Assembly (NCBI RefSeq): GCF_001598355.1
Contig: NZ_BCYU01000012.1
Coordinates: forward strand, 1-64,000
Length of the DNA stretch: 64,000 nucleotides
Origin: Sphingomonas asaccharolytica NBRC 15499
Lineage (GTDB): Bacteria; Pseudomonadota; Alphaproteobacteria; Sphingomonadales; Sphingomonadaceae
Direction: 5' to 3'
Notes under the pieces: generated by a model
Told to the model about the DNA's origin: nothing
What the model saw: the letters and a program-made list of their open reading frames with translations, nothing else
The model's database searches: none
Shown: piece after piece, positions 9,179-18,144 of the stretch
Layout of the letters: every line of letters starts with the position of its first letter
How positions within the stretch are numbered: position 1 is the first letter of the stretch
Program-made: the position numbers and the translations under genes

Positions 9179-9604
9179 TCACGCCGCCGGGTCGGAGCCC
9201 TCCGCGCCGGCCAGCCGCAACACTTCGCGCAGGACGATGCTGCGCGCCAAGTCGACTGATAGGCCCTGCTCGTCGCGCAGCCGCTGCCACGCCTCGAAAC
9301 TCATCATCAAGTCGATCGTCTCGAACCGTACCTCGTCGCCGGTGATCGCGGGCGGCAGGAACGAGCGCAGCCGCTGCCGCATCATGCAGAGCATTCGGGC
9401 ATGTTCCGCCTGGATCGCCGGCGACATGTGGCGATGCGCGTCGCCCGCACGCTTGAACGGCAGCAGGCGTTCATAAGTCGCCGTCCGCCGTTCGATCGCC
9501 TCGACGAGCTGACCTTGCCGATCGTGGTCGGCGAGGACGGCATGATGTTCAGCCTGCTCCCCGGGTCGCGCGGCGTCGAGTTCACGCGGCTGCCGATCGG
9601 GTAG
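9179..9604 (-). pseudogene. TetR-family regulator, C-terminal remnant
   Basis: The frame encodes ERRTATYERLLPFKRAGD, then an ATG at 9427 and a C-terminus with MMSFEAWQRLRDEQGLS. Both are typical of the ligand-binding half of TetR/AcrR regulators (family pattern YERIAPFRRA ... LSFEAWDRLR). The frame meets a stop at about 9607 before any DNA-binding domain, so the helix-turn-helix half is missing. The opposite strand at about 9401-9604 also has a high-GC3 frame, so an alternative plus-strand remnant cannot be excluded. Best read as a decayed gene; expression of the 82-residue piece from the internal ATG is possible but would lack DNA binding. Confidence 0.55.
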
Positions 9605-9675
9605 TCAGCCCCAGAGCGATTTGGTGCGACTGTTGAATTGGCCGGCTGCGGGTGGGAACACCGCGTTGACGACCT

Positions 9676-9780
9676 TCATGCCGCGACGCCTGTATCTGCG
9701 CGGATGAGATCGTCGATCAGCGCACACAATTCCTCCGGCATATCCTCCTGAATGAAGTGGCCGCCGCCGGCGAAACCGCG
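9676..9780 (-). pseudogene. Alpha/beta hydrolase C-terminal remnant
   Basis: The minus strand encodes GGGHFIQEDMPEELCALIDD and ends at a TGA (9676-9678). This is the usual ending of haloalkane-dehalogenase-like alpha/beta hydrolases, containing the catalytic His in GHFIQED. No upstream hydrolase sequence remains, because the esterase gene region begins within about 70 bp. It is therefore a 3' gene fragment next to the TetR fragment. Confidence 0.6.
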
Positions 9781-9847
9781 ATTATCGGCTGTTGACGGCA
9801 CCCCCATACGGCAGGACACGTCCCGGGCTCACCAACAGGAGAAATCC

Positions 9848-10792
9848 ATGTCCCGTTCCATGCATCTGGTCGACCCCGCGCTGCGCCCGTTGCTCGAGGC
9901 ATGGCCGACCTTCTCCCTGAACGCGGAGACGCTGATCCAGATGCGCGAGCGCGAGCAGTTGCTGCCGTTCGAGATCGATCGCGAAGGATCGAGCCTGGAG
10001 ATCAGGACCGTTCCCGGCCCCGCAGGCGCCCCCGACATCGCTCTCCACATCTACAAGCCCGATGGCGTCGCCGGCCCGCTGCCGACCATCTATCACGTCC
10101 ATGGCGGCGGCTATGTTGGGGGCAGCGCGGCGCAGATGGAGTTCTTGCTCCGCCCGCTAGTCAAGACGCTGGGCTGTGCGATCGTGTCGGTCGAGTATCG
10201 TCTCGCGCCCGAGCATGTTTTCCCGGCAGCGATCGAGGATTGCTATGCCGGGCTGCGCTGGACGGTGGATAATGCCGAAGAGCTGGGCGTCGACACCGCG
10301 CGACTGGGCGTGATGGGCGAAAGCGCCGGCGGCGGATTGGCGGCGGCACTGGCGCTGCTGGTGCGCGACCGCGGCGAATATCGCCTCGCCTTTCAGCATC
10401 TGACCTATCCGATGATCGACGACCGCACCGCTGCCACCAGCGACACGCATCCTTATACCGGCGAGTTCATCTGGACGCCGGAGAGCAACCATTTCGGCTG
10501 GTCGTCGCTGCTCGGCAAGACGCCGGGTGGCGCCGATGTCTCGCCTTATGCGGCGGCGGCACGCGCGACCGACCTGAGCGGCCTGCCCCCGGCCTATATC
10601 ATGACCGGGACGCTCGATCTCTTCCTTGAGGAGGATCTGGATTATGCCCGCCGCCTGATCCGCGCCGGGGTGCCGACAGAGCTCCACGTCCTTCCGGGCG
10701 GGATGCACGGGTTCGACATCATGCCGGTCGGGGACATCGCCACCGCGGCGCAGGCGGCGCGTCTCGCGGCGCTGAAGCGGGCGCTCGCCTGA
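9848..10792 (+). CDS. Alpha/beta hydrolase fold-3 esterase (HSL family)
   Basis: 314 residues. Hormone-sensitive-lipase-type carboxylesterase: oxyanion-hole motif HGGG at 85-88, nucleophile Ser159 in GESAGGG, acid Asp257 in GTLDLFLEED, and His287 in GGMHGFD. The family hydrolyses short-chain esters in the cytoplasm. The ATG at 9848 follows CAGGAGAAATCC, a good ribosome site; the longer frame upstream is the antisense of the hydrolase remnant. No signal peptide. A broken FadR-type gene follows after 42 bp, which might once have regulated it. Confidence 0.9.
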   Translation: MSRSMHLVDPALRPLLEAWPTFSLNAETLIQMREREQLLPFEIDREGSSLEIRTVPGPAGAPDIALHIYKPDGVAGPLPTIYHVHGGGYVGGSAAQMEFLLRPLVKTLGCAIVSVEYRLAPEHVFPAAIEDCYAGLRWTVDNAEELGVDTARLGVMGESAGGGLAAALALLVRDRGEYRLAFQHLTYPMIDDRTAATSDTHPYTGEFIWTPESNHFGWSSLLGKTPGGADVSPYAAAARATDLSGLPPAYIMTGTLDLFLEEDLDYARRLIRAGVPTELHVLPGGMHGFDIMPVGDIATAAQAARLAALKRALA

Positions 10793-10834
10793 TGGCGACG
10801 AGAGCGATCGGCTAGCTCAGCGGCCTTTCCAACG

Positions 10835-11600
10835 ATGCCAACTTCTCGCGCCGTTGCGGGTGGCGCCGATCTGGCATCGCGCGCATCCTCAGCCCGACTT
10901 CGCGCCATCCAGGGCGGCTCGTTGGTCGATCTCGCGGTACGCCACGTGCGCGACCATATCCGCGAAAACGACCTGAAGGTCGGCGACACGCTGCCTGGTG
11001 AAGGCGCGTTCGCCGAGCAATTGGGCGTTAGCCGCGCGGTGATGCACGAGGCCTTCTCGACCCTGGCTGCGTTGCACCAGATCGATGTCGGCAATGGCCG
11101 CAAGGCGCGCGTCGCGGCGATCGACGGATCGGCGCTGTCGACCTCGCTCGACCATGCCGTCGCCACCGCGCAAGTCACCGTCAACGAGATCTGGGACGTC
11201 CGCCGCACGTTGGAATTGCGCACCGCGAGCTCGCCGCGATCCGGCGAAGCGACGCGGAAGCGCGCGCGATCGTCGGTCATGCCGAGGCGATGGCGGCGCA
11301 TGGCGGCGATCTCGACGAGCTGACGCGCCACGACATCGCCTTTCATCAGGCAATCGCCAAGGCGAGCGGCAACGTGCTGTTCTACAACATCATCCGCTCG
11401 TTCGAATCGCTGATGACCATCGCCGTGCCGACCGCCTGGCATACCCGCACCACCGCCGACCAGCGGACAATGGTGCTCGAACAGCATCACCGGCTGGCGG
11501 AAGCGATCGCCAACCGCGACACTGCGGCGGCGGTGGCCGAAATGAACACGCATTTCGACACCTCGCCGATTTGTTTGCGCGCTATTCGGCAGCGATCTAG
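10835..11600 (+). pseudogene. FadR/GntR-family regulator broken by two frameshifts
   Basis: The first segment (from 10835) encodes a GntR winged helix with DTLPGEGAFAEQLGVSRAVM and a following VRRTLELRTA that starts the FadR C-terminal domain. At about 11222-11228 the homology jumps one frame to a segment reading AIRRSDAEARAIVGHAEAM, HDIAFHQAIAKASGN and MNTHFD. At about 11555-11562 it jumps again to LADLFARYSAAI and a TAG at 11598-11600. Joined, the three pieces give a normal-length FadR-type repressor. Either the gene is inactivated or the sequence carries two single-base errors. Confidence 0.8.
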
Positions 11601-11633
11601 GGCAATTCGCTGCAAGTTTTGGAGTCGCGCGCG

Positions 11634-12104
11634 ATGATAGCCAGCCTGTTCGCCATCCTGTTGCTGCAAGCGGCACCCGCCACCGCCGCGCCGGTCTGCA
11701 CCGCCACCGTCGCGCCGCCGGCGGGACTCGAAGCATGGAGCGTGGCGCCGGGCATGACCGGCGACGTGATCGCACCGGGCAAGAATATCGCGCTGGCACT
11801 ACAACCGATCGACGGCGTCACGTTCCCGCTGCCGCTCGCGCGCAAGCCAGCCCCAGGCACGTTCGGCGGGGTCTATCACGTCACCATCCCAACCGCGGGC
11901 ACCTATCGCGTGGTTCTGGAGAACAGCGCGTGGATCGACCTCGTACGCGACGGCAAGTCGTTGACTTCGGTCGCGCATATGGAAGGTGCGCCCTGTTCGG
12001 GCATCCGCAAGATCGTCGACTTCGCGCTGCAACCGGGCAGCTATGTCGTGCAACTCTCGGGCGCGAAGACCGCGCAGATGCGGATCCTGATCGCAACGAA
12101 ATAG
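11634..12104 (+). CDS. Small exported protein of unknown function
   Basis: 156 residues with a clear signal peptide (LFAILLLQAAPATAA, about residues 4-18). The mature part is beta-rich, has cysteines near its start and in GAPCSGI, and ends in GSYVVQLSGAKTAQMRILIA, resembling a small beta-sandwich domain found in many alphaproteobacterial secreted proteins. The ATG at 11634 has GGAG nine bases upstream; a TTG at 11619 is possible but less likely. It sits between the broken regulator and the efflux operon, separated from the latter by 80 bp. Confidence 0.65.
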   Translation: MIASLFAILLLQAAPATAAPVCTATVAPPAGLEAWSVAPGMTGDVIAPGKNIALALQPIDGVTFPLPLARKPAPGTFGGVYHVTIPTAGTYRVVLENSAWIDLVRDGKSLTSVAHMEGAPCSGIRKIVDFALQPGSYVVQLSGAKTAQMRILIATK

Positions 12105-12184
12105 CGCGTTGCTGGTTCGCACCTGATAAAATTTGCGACAAAGCGGTGTTTGACACGCACCGATCGGGAAACCATCAGCCGCCA

Positions 12185-13393
12185 ATGCCTTTACTTCCCC
12201 ATCGTCGGGTGGCGCGGTCCGCCCTCGCCGCCCTATCGATCGGCTTGTTCGCGCTGAGCGCATGCAGCGCGCGCGACAATGAAGCGAAGGGTGGCCGGCG
12301 CGGCCAGCAGGGCACGCCGGAAGTCGGTTATATTGTCATCGAGCCGGCTAGCGTCCCGATGGTGACCGAACTCGCCGCGCGGACCAATGCCTATCAGACG
12401 TCCGAAGTCCGGCCGCAGGTGTCAGGCATCATCCGCAAGCGCTTCTTCACCGAAGGCTCGTTCGTCAAGAAGGGCCAGCCGCTCTACCAGATCGACCCCA
12501 GCCTCTATCGCGCGGCGACCAATCAGGCCGCCGCCAATCTGGCCAGCGCACAGGCAAGCGCCGAAGCAGCCAAGATCAAGGCCGATCGCTACGCCCCCCT
12601 GGCCAAGGAGCAAGCGGTCGCGGCGCAGGATTACACCGACGCCGCCGCCGCGGCGCGCCAGGCCAAAGCCGCGGTCGCCCAGAACCGCGCCGCACTCGAT
12701 ACCGCAAACATCAACCTGCGCTTCACTACCGTGCCCGCGCCGATCAGCGGCAAGATCGGCCGCTCGCTGTTCACCGAAGGCGCGTTGGTCGCCAACAACC
12801 AGACCGATCCGCTGGCGGTGATCTCGGCGCTCGACCCGATCTATGTCGATATCCAGCAAAGCTCCGCCGATCTGCTGCGCCTGCGCCGCGCCCTCGCCGG
12901 CGGCGGCGCGGTGCCGACCAAGGCCGAGGTCCATCTGAAGCTCGAGGACGGCAGCGATTATGGCTATGTCGGCACCGTCGAATTCTCCGAAGTCACGGTC
13001 GACCCGACCACCGGCACGGTGAATCTGCGCGCGCGCTTCCCCAATCCGCAGGGGCTGTTGCTGCCGGGCATGTTCGTCCGCGCCGACTTCGCCCAGGCGA
13101 GCGATCCGAATGCGTTCCTGATCCCGCAGACCGCGGTGACGCGCGATCCCCAGGGCAATGCCCAGGTCTATCTGCTGAGCGCCGACAACAAGGCGATCCC
13201 GCGTGCGGTGACGACGTCGCGTACCGTCGGTATCAATTGGGTGGTGACCGGCGGCCTGAAACAGGGCGACAAGGTGATCACCGAGGGGATCGGCAAGCTG
13301 AAACCCAACCAGCCGGTCAAGGCGGTACCCGCCGGTTCGCCGCAAAAGATCGGAGCGCCGCAAGGGGGCAAGCGCACCGGCAAGGGCGGCTGA
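12185..13393 (+). CDS. RND efflux periplasmic adaptor lipoprotein (AcrA/MexA type)
   Basis: 402 residues. Lipobox LSAC with Cys27, so it is anchored to the inner membrane. Order: beta-barrel/lipoyl start (RPQVSGIIRKRFFTEGSFVKKGQ), a coiled-coil hairpin rich in Ala/Gln (about 105-165), the second lipoyl half (VPAPISGKIGRSLFTEGALV), and the membrane-proximal domain. It links the inner-membrane pump to the outer-membrane channel. First gene of a three-gene operon: the pump starts 4 bp after its stop. The long frame upstream of 12185 is a shadow of the preceding gene. No TetR repressor is adjacent. Confidence 0.95.
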   Translation: MPLLPHRRVARSALAALSIGLFALSACSARDNEAKGGRRGQQGTPEVGYIVIEPASVPMVTELAARTNAYQTSEVRPQVSGIIRKRFFTEGSFVKKGQPLYQIDPSLYRAATNQAAANLASAQASAEAAKIKADRYAPLAKEQAVAAQDYTDAAAAARQAKAAVAQNRAALDTANINLRFTTVPAPISGKIGRSLFTEGALVANNQTDPLAVISALDPIYVDIQQSSADLLRLRRALAGGGAVPTKAEVHLKLEDGSDYGYVGTVEFSEVTVDPTTGTVNLRARFPNPQGLLLPGMFVRADFAQASDPNAFLIPQTAVTRDPQGNAQVYLLSADNKAIPRAVTTSRTVGINWVVTGGLKQGDKVITEGIGKLKPNQPVKAVPAGSPQKIGAPQGGKRTGKGG

Positions 13394-13397
13394 GCCC

Positions 13398-16300
13398 ATG
13401 TCGCGCATCTTCATCGACCGGCCGATCTTCGCCTGGGTCATCGCGATCATCATCATGCTGGTCGGCCTGGGCAGCATCTTCACGCTGCCGGTCGAGCAAT
13501 TCCCCGACGTGGCGCCGCCGCAGGTCAATATCCGCGCGACCTATCCGGGCGCGTCGGCGGTCACGCTGGAGAACAGTGTCACCCAGGTGATCGAGCAGCA
13601 GCTGACGGGGATCGACGGGCTGCTCTATTTCAGCTCGAATTCCTCGTCGCGTGGTCAGGTGACGATCAGCGCGACCTTCCAGAAGGGCACCAATCCCGAC
13701 ATCGCGCAGGTCCAGGTCCAGAACAAGGTACAGCAGGCGCTGAGCCGCTTGCCCCAGCAGGTCCAGCAGCAGGGCCTGACGGTGACCAAGTCGAACCCCG
13801 ACTTCCTGCTGATCGCGGCGATCTACGACACCACCGACCAGAAGACGAATATCGACGTCTCCGACTATCTGGTGTCGAACCTGCAGGACACGATCGGGCG
13901 CATTCCCGGCGTTGGCGACACCAATGTGTTCGGCGCGCAATATGGCATGCGCATCTGGCTCAACCCCGACAAGCTGCAGAGTTATGCGCTGGTCCCCGCC
14001 GACATCACCACCGCGATCACCGCGCAAAATGCCGAGGTCGCGGCGGGTGAGGTCGGTGCGGTACCCAGCGGTCCGGACCAGATGCTCGACGCGACGGTAA
14101 CCGCGCAGTCGCGCCTGTCGACGCCGGCGCAATTCGCCAACATCGTCGTCAAGACCCAGCCCGACGGATCGACCGTGCGGCTGGCTGACGTGGCGCGAAT
14201 CGAACTCGGAGCGGAAAGCTATGCCTCGATCAGCCGCGTCAATGGCCATCCCGGTGCCGGCATCGCGGTCAGCCTGGCGCCGGGCGCCGACGCGCTGACC
14301 ACCGCCGAGCTGGTCAAGAAAGAGATCGAGAACCAGTCGAAGAACTTCCCCCAGGGCTTCGCCTACGATTTCCCCAACGATTCGACGACCTTCATCAAGC
14401 TGTCGATCAACGACGTGGTGAAGACATTGTTCGAGGCGATCGTGCTGGTCGTCATCGTCATGTTCGTGTTCCTGCAAAGCTGGCGCGCGACTCTGATCCC
14501 GACGATCGCCGTGCCGGTCGTGCTGCTCGGCACGTTCGGCGTGTTCGCCGTCGCCGGCTTCTCGATCAACACGCTCACGCTGTTCGGCCTGGTGCTCGCG
14601 ATCGGCCTGCTGGTCGACGACGCGATCGTCGTGGTCGAGAATGTCGAGCGCGTGATGGAGGAGAATCCGGGGATGAGTCCCCGCGACGCCACGATCCAGT
14701 CGATGGGGGAAATCCAGATCGCGCTGGTCGCGATCGCGTTGGTGCTGTCGGCTGTGTTCCTGCCGATGGCGTTCTTCGGTGGGTCCACGGGTGTCATCTA
14801 TCGCCAATTCTCGTTGACGATCGTGTCGGCGATGGTGCTGTCGGTGGTCGTCGCGCTGATCCTGACGCCGGCGCTGACCACCACCTTGCTCAAGCGCAAG
14901 GAAGAGGAGCGTCACGACGGCTGGGTCTACCGCCACACCGAGAAAGCGCGCGAGTGGTTCAACACCAGTTTCGAGCGGATGGTGAACTGGTACACCGGTC
15001 GGGTGGCCAGGGTGGTCGACCGCAAATGGCTGTTCCTGGCGATTTATGCCTGCGTCATCGCGATCCTGGTGATCCTGTTCGTGCGGTTGCCGACCGGCTT
15101 CCTGCCGACCGAGGACCAGGGCTTTGCGCAAATCCAGTTCAACCTGCCCGCCGGCGCGACGATCAACCGCACCCAGGCCGCGCAGAAGACGATCGAGGAT
15201 TATTTCCTCAAGACTGAAGGCAAGAACACGGCTGCCATTTTGAGCGTGGCGGGTTCCGGTGGCGGTGGTGGTGGCGGTGGCCAGAATGCCGGCCGCGGCT
15301 TCGTCGCGCTGAAGGATTGGAGCGAGCGCAAGGGCAGCGAGAACGGCGCCGACGCGATCACCAACCGCGCGACCAAGGCGCTGGGCGGGCTGCGCGACGT
15401 CGAGTTCTACGCAACGGTTCCCGCCGCGGTGCGCGGCCTCGGCCAGTCGTCGGGCTTCACCGTCGAGCTGGAAAATACCGGCGGCCTGACTCGTGATCAG
15501 TTCCGGGCGGCGCGCGACAAATTGCTGTCTGATGCCCGCGCCGATCCGACGCTCGCCGCGGTGCGTCCGAGCGACTTGCCCGACCAGCCGACGCTCAAGG
15601 TCGACACCGACGCGCAGAAACTGTCGGTGCTCGGGCTGACCCAGGCCAGCGTCAACTCGACCCTGTCGACCGCATGGGGCGGCAGCTACGTCAACGACTT
15701 CAACGACCGCGGCCGCGTCAAGCGCGTCTATGTCCAGGGCGATGCGCCGTACCGTTCGTCGCCCGAGGACATCGCCAAATGGTATGTCCGCGGGACAAAC
15801 GGGCAGATGGTCCCCTTTTCCTCCTTCGCCACGATCTCCTGGTCGAACGCGCCGACGTCGTTGAGCCGCTTCAACGGCATTTCGTCGTACGAAATCTCCG
15901 GCCAGTCGGCGCCGGGCAAGAGTTCGGGCGACGCGATGAAGCGGATCGAGGAAATGGCCGCCAAGATCCCTGGCACCTCGATCGAATGGAGCGGCGCGTC
16001 ATATCAGGAGCGTCTGTCCTCGGGCCAGGCACCGATCCTCTATGGCCTGTCGCTCCTGGTGGTGTTCCTGTGCCTGGCCGCGCTCTACGAGAGCTGGACG
16101 ATCCCTATCGCAGTGCTGTTGATCATCCCGCTCGGCTTGGTCGGATCGGTCTTCGCAGTGACGCTGCGCGGTCTGCAGAACGACGTCTATCTGCAGATCG
16201 GGCTGCTGACGACGATGGGGCTGGCGGCCAAGAACGCGATCCTGATGATCGAATTCGCCGAGCAAGCGGAGAAGCAAGGCAAGCGCGTGATCGACGCGGC

Positions 16301-16580
16301 GCTGGAAGCCGCGCGCATTCGTCTCCGCCCGATCCTGATGACCAGCTTCGCGTTCATCTTCGGTGTGCTGCCGCTGGCGATCGCGACGGGTGCGGGCGCC
16401 AACAGCCGCATGGCGATCGGAACCGCGGTGATTGGTGGGATGCTGACCGCGACGATCCTGGCGGTGTTCTACATTCCGCTGTTCTTCGTGCTCGTCCGCC
16501 GCACGGCGCGCGATGCGCTGAAACACCTCCACCACGAGCATCCGGCCCCGCCGCCGGCCGAACCGGAGGCCATGGCATGA
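13398..16580 (+). CDS. RND efflux pump, HAE-1 family (AcrB/MexB type)
   Basis: 1,060 residues, the usual length. N-terminus ..FIDRPIFAWVIAIIIMLVG, twelve predicted membrane segments in two halves, and the proton-relay pair Asp407-Asp408 in LVDDAIVVVENVERV. It uses proton motive force to export hydrophobic drugs, dyes or solvents via the adaptor and outer-membrane factor. An unusual run of eight glycines (621-628, DNA 15258-15281) lies in the porter region just before QNAGRGF, where other members have a shorter Gly/Ser loop. Its TGA overlaps the ATG of the next gene. Confidence 0.97.
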   Translation: MSRIFIDRPIFAWVIAIIIMLVGLGSIFTLPVEQFPDVAPPQVNIRATYPGASAVTLENSVTQVIEQQLTGIDGLLYFSSNSSSRGQVTISATFQKGTNPDIAQVQVQNKVQQALSRLPQQVQQQGLTVTKSNPDFLLIAAIYDTTDQKTNIDVSDYLVSNLQDTIGRIPGVGDTNVFGAQYGMRIWLNPDKLQSYALVPADITTAITAQNAEVAAGEVGAVPSGPDQMLDATVTAQSRLSTPAQFANIVVKTQPDGSTVRLADVARIELGAESYASISRVNGHPGAGIAVSLAPGADALTTAELVKKEIENQSKNFPQGFAYDFPNDSTTFIKLSINDVVKTLFEAIVLVVIVMFVFLQSWRATLIPTIAVPVVLLGTFGVFAVAGFSINTLTLFGLVLAIGLLVDDAIVVVENVERVMEENPGMSPRDATIQSMGEIQIALVAIALVLSAVFLPMAFFGGSTGVIYRQFSLTIVSAMVLSVVVALILTPALTTTLLKRKEEERHDGWVYRHTEKAREWFNTSFERMVNWYTGRVARVVDRKWLFLAIYACVIAILVILFVRLPTGFLPTEDQGFAQIQFNLPAGATINRTQAAQKTIEDYFLKTEGKNTAAILSVAGSGGGGGGGGQNAGRGFVALKDWSERKGSENGADAITNRATKALGGLRDVEFYATVPAAVRGLGQSSGFTVELENTGGLTRDQFRAARDKLLSDARADPTLAAVRPSDLPDQPTLKVDTDAQKLSVLGLTQASVNSTLSTAWGGSYVNDFNDRGRVKRVYVQGDAPYRSSPEDIAKWYVRGTNGQMVPFSSFATISWSNAPTSLSRFNGISSYEISGQSAPGKSSGDAMKRIEEMAAKIPGTSIEWSGASYQERLSSGQAPILYGLSLLVVFLCLAALYESWTIPIAVLLIIPLGLVGSVFAVTLRGLQNDVYLQIGLLTTMGLAAKNAILMIEFAEQAEKQGKRVIDAALEAARIRLRPILMTSFAFIFGVLPLAIATGAGANSRMAIGTAVIGGMLTATILAVFYIPLFFVLVRRTARDALKHLHHEHPAPPPAEPEAMA

Positions 16581-17995
16581 TTCGCAAGCTGACCGCCGTG
16601 ACGATGATTGCGAGCCTGACCGCCTGTTCGCTCGCGCCGAAATATGTCCGCCCGGCGGCGCCGGTGCCGCAAAGCTGGCCGGTCGGCGATGCCTATCTGC
16701 GCCATAGCGAAGCGACGCTGCCGACGGTGCGTTATCAGGACATCTTTCGCGATGCCCGGTTGCAGGCACTGATCGTCCAGGCGCTGGCCAATAATCGCGA
16801 CCTGCGCGTCGCCGCCGCCAATATCGCCGCGGCGCGCGGCCAGTTCCGCATCCAGCGCGCCGAATTGTTTCCCGAGATCGACTCCAGTGCCGGCGCTACT
16901 TTCCGCGGCGGCCAGGGAGAGACCGGCGCGAAGTCAAGCTTCGACGCCAATGTCGGCATCAACGCGTTCGAAGTCGACCTGTTCGGGCGTATCCGCTCGG
17001 AATCCGATCGCGCGCTCAACAGCTATTTCGCGACCGAAGCGGCGGCACGCGCGACGCGGCTGACGCTGATCGGCGACATCGCCGATGCCTGGCTGACCTA
17101 TGCGTCGGACAAGAGTCTGCTCAAGATCGCGCAGGATACCGCGGCCAGCGCGCAGATCAGCGTCGACCTGACCCAGAAGCGCCTCAATGGCGGGATCGCG
17201 CCGCGCACCGATCTGCGCCAGGCGCAATTGACGCTCGACACCGCCAGGGCCGACGTCGCCAATCAGACGACCTTGCTGGCGCAGGACGTCAATGCGCTGC
17301 AATTGCTGGTCGGCGCTCCGGTCGATCCCGCCAATCTGCCCAATTCGATCGACGCGGCAGGCGCAACCCTGGCCGAGCTCCCCGCAGGGCTCGATTCGTC
17401 GATCCTGTTGCGGCGGCCCGATGTGGTCGATGCCGAGTATCAGTTGCGCGCCGCCAATGCCGAGATCGGCGCGGCGCGCGCGGCTTTGTTCCCCAAGATC
17501 AGCCTGACCGGCCTGGTCGGCTTCGCCAGCAACGCGCTGGGCTCGCTGTTCACCGGCGGCGCGTTCAACTGGCAGGCCGGGGGCGCCGCCGCCTATCCGA
17601 TCTTTCGTGCCGGCGCCGGCAAGGCTAATGTCGATGTGACCAAGGCGCAACGCGACGCCGCGCTGGCGACCTACGAAAAGACCATCCAGACCGCGTTCCG
17701 CGAAGTCGCCGACGCGCTGGCGCGGCGCGGTACGATCACCGATCAGCTGGCCGCGACGCGCGACCAACTCGAAGCCGCGACGGACAATTACAAGCTGTCG
17801 GACATGCGGTATCGCGGCGGGATCGATTCCTATCTCGACAGCCTGGTCGCGCAGCGGTCGCTCTATTCGGCGCAGCAGACGCAGATCAACACCCAGCTGA
17901 TCCGCGCGACCAACCTGGTCACGCTTTATCGCGCGCTCGGCGGGGACTCGCTGGTCGAGGCGACCAAGGATGGGCCCAAGGCGCCGACGAACTAG
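16577..17995 (+). CDS. Outer membrane efflux lipoprotein, NodT/OprM family
   Basis: 472 residues. Lipobox LTAC with Cys17, then APKYVRPAAPVPQSW typical of NodT/OprM proteins. Two OEP (outer membrane efflux) domains, about residues 60-240 and 270-455, with the conserved ILLRRPDVVDAEYQLRAANA between them. It forms the trimeric channel through the outer membrane for the upstream pump. Its ATG overlaps the pump stop (ATGA), which indicates translational coupling. The operon probably ends at the palindrome at 18022-18120. Confidence 0.95.
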   Translation: MIRKLTAVTMIASLTACSLAPKYVRPAAPVPQSWPVGDAYLRHSEATLPTVRYQDIFRDARLQALIVQALANNRDLRVAAANIAAARGQFRIQRAELFPEIDSSAGATFRGGQGETGAKSSFDANVGINAFEVDLFGRIRSESDRALNSYFATEAAARATRLTLIGDIADAWLTYASDKSLLKIAQDTAASAQISVDLTQKRLNGGIAPRTDLRQAQLTLDTARADVANQTTLLAQDVNALQLLVGAPVDPANLPNSIDAAGATLAELPAGLDSSILLRRPDVVDAEYQLRAANAEIGAARAALFPKISLTGLVGFASNALGSLFTGGAFNWQAGGAAAYPIFRAGAGKANVDVTKAQRDAALATYEKTIQTAFREVADALARRGTITDQLAATRDQLEAATDNYKLSDMRYRGGIDSYLDSLVAQRSLYSAQQTQINTQLIRATNLVTLYRALGGDSLVEATKDGPKAPTN

Positions 17996-18021
17996 GCTGA
18001 TCCAATAGAATTTAATCATCG

Positions 18022-18120
18022 CCTCCCCGGCGAAGGCCCGGGCCCAGTCGCGATGCTCTCACGGCGACGGGACGCCATCGCCACCTCGTCGCAGCTGGGC
18101 CCCGGCCTTCGCCGGGGAGG
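18022..18120. repeat. Extragenic inverted repeat, family 2, between convergent genes
   Basis: Arms 18022-18047 and 18095-18120 are 26 nt long and complementary except for one mismatch; the right arm begins CTGGGCCCCGGCCTTCGCC. It lies between the 3' ends of the efflux operon and the nitrobindin-like gene, and is probably a bidirectional terminator or a mobile extragenic element, or both. Confidence 0.75.
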
Positions 18121-18144
18121 CACACATATCGCACGGTTCGGACA

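Noticed and set aside
9401..9604. Plus-strand frame ending FSLLPGSRGVEFTRLPIG as an intact small gene
   Set aside because: Good GC3 but no recognisable start or ribosome site, and the minus strand has clearer TetR similarity; kept only as an alternative.
11735..12184. N-terminal extension of the RND adaptor up to 11735
   Set aside because: Overlaps the upstream exported-protein gene; the lipobox at residue 27 from 12185 fixes the start.
12422..13528. Long minus-strand open frame over the RND adaptor gene
   Set aside because: Antisense of a securely identified gene; high GC leaves many opposite-strand frames open.
13317..15131. 604-codon minus-strand frame opposite the RND pump
   Set aside because: Low-complexity Arg/Asp/His composition, antisense of the pump.
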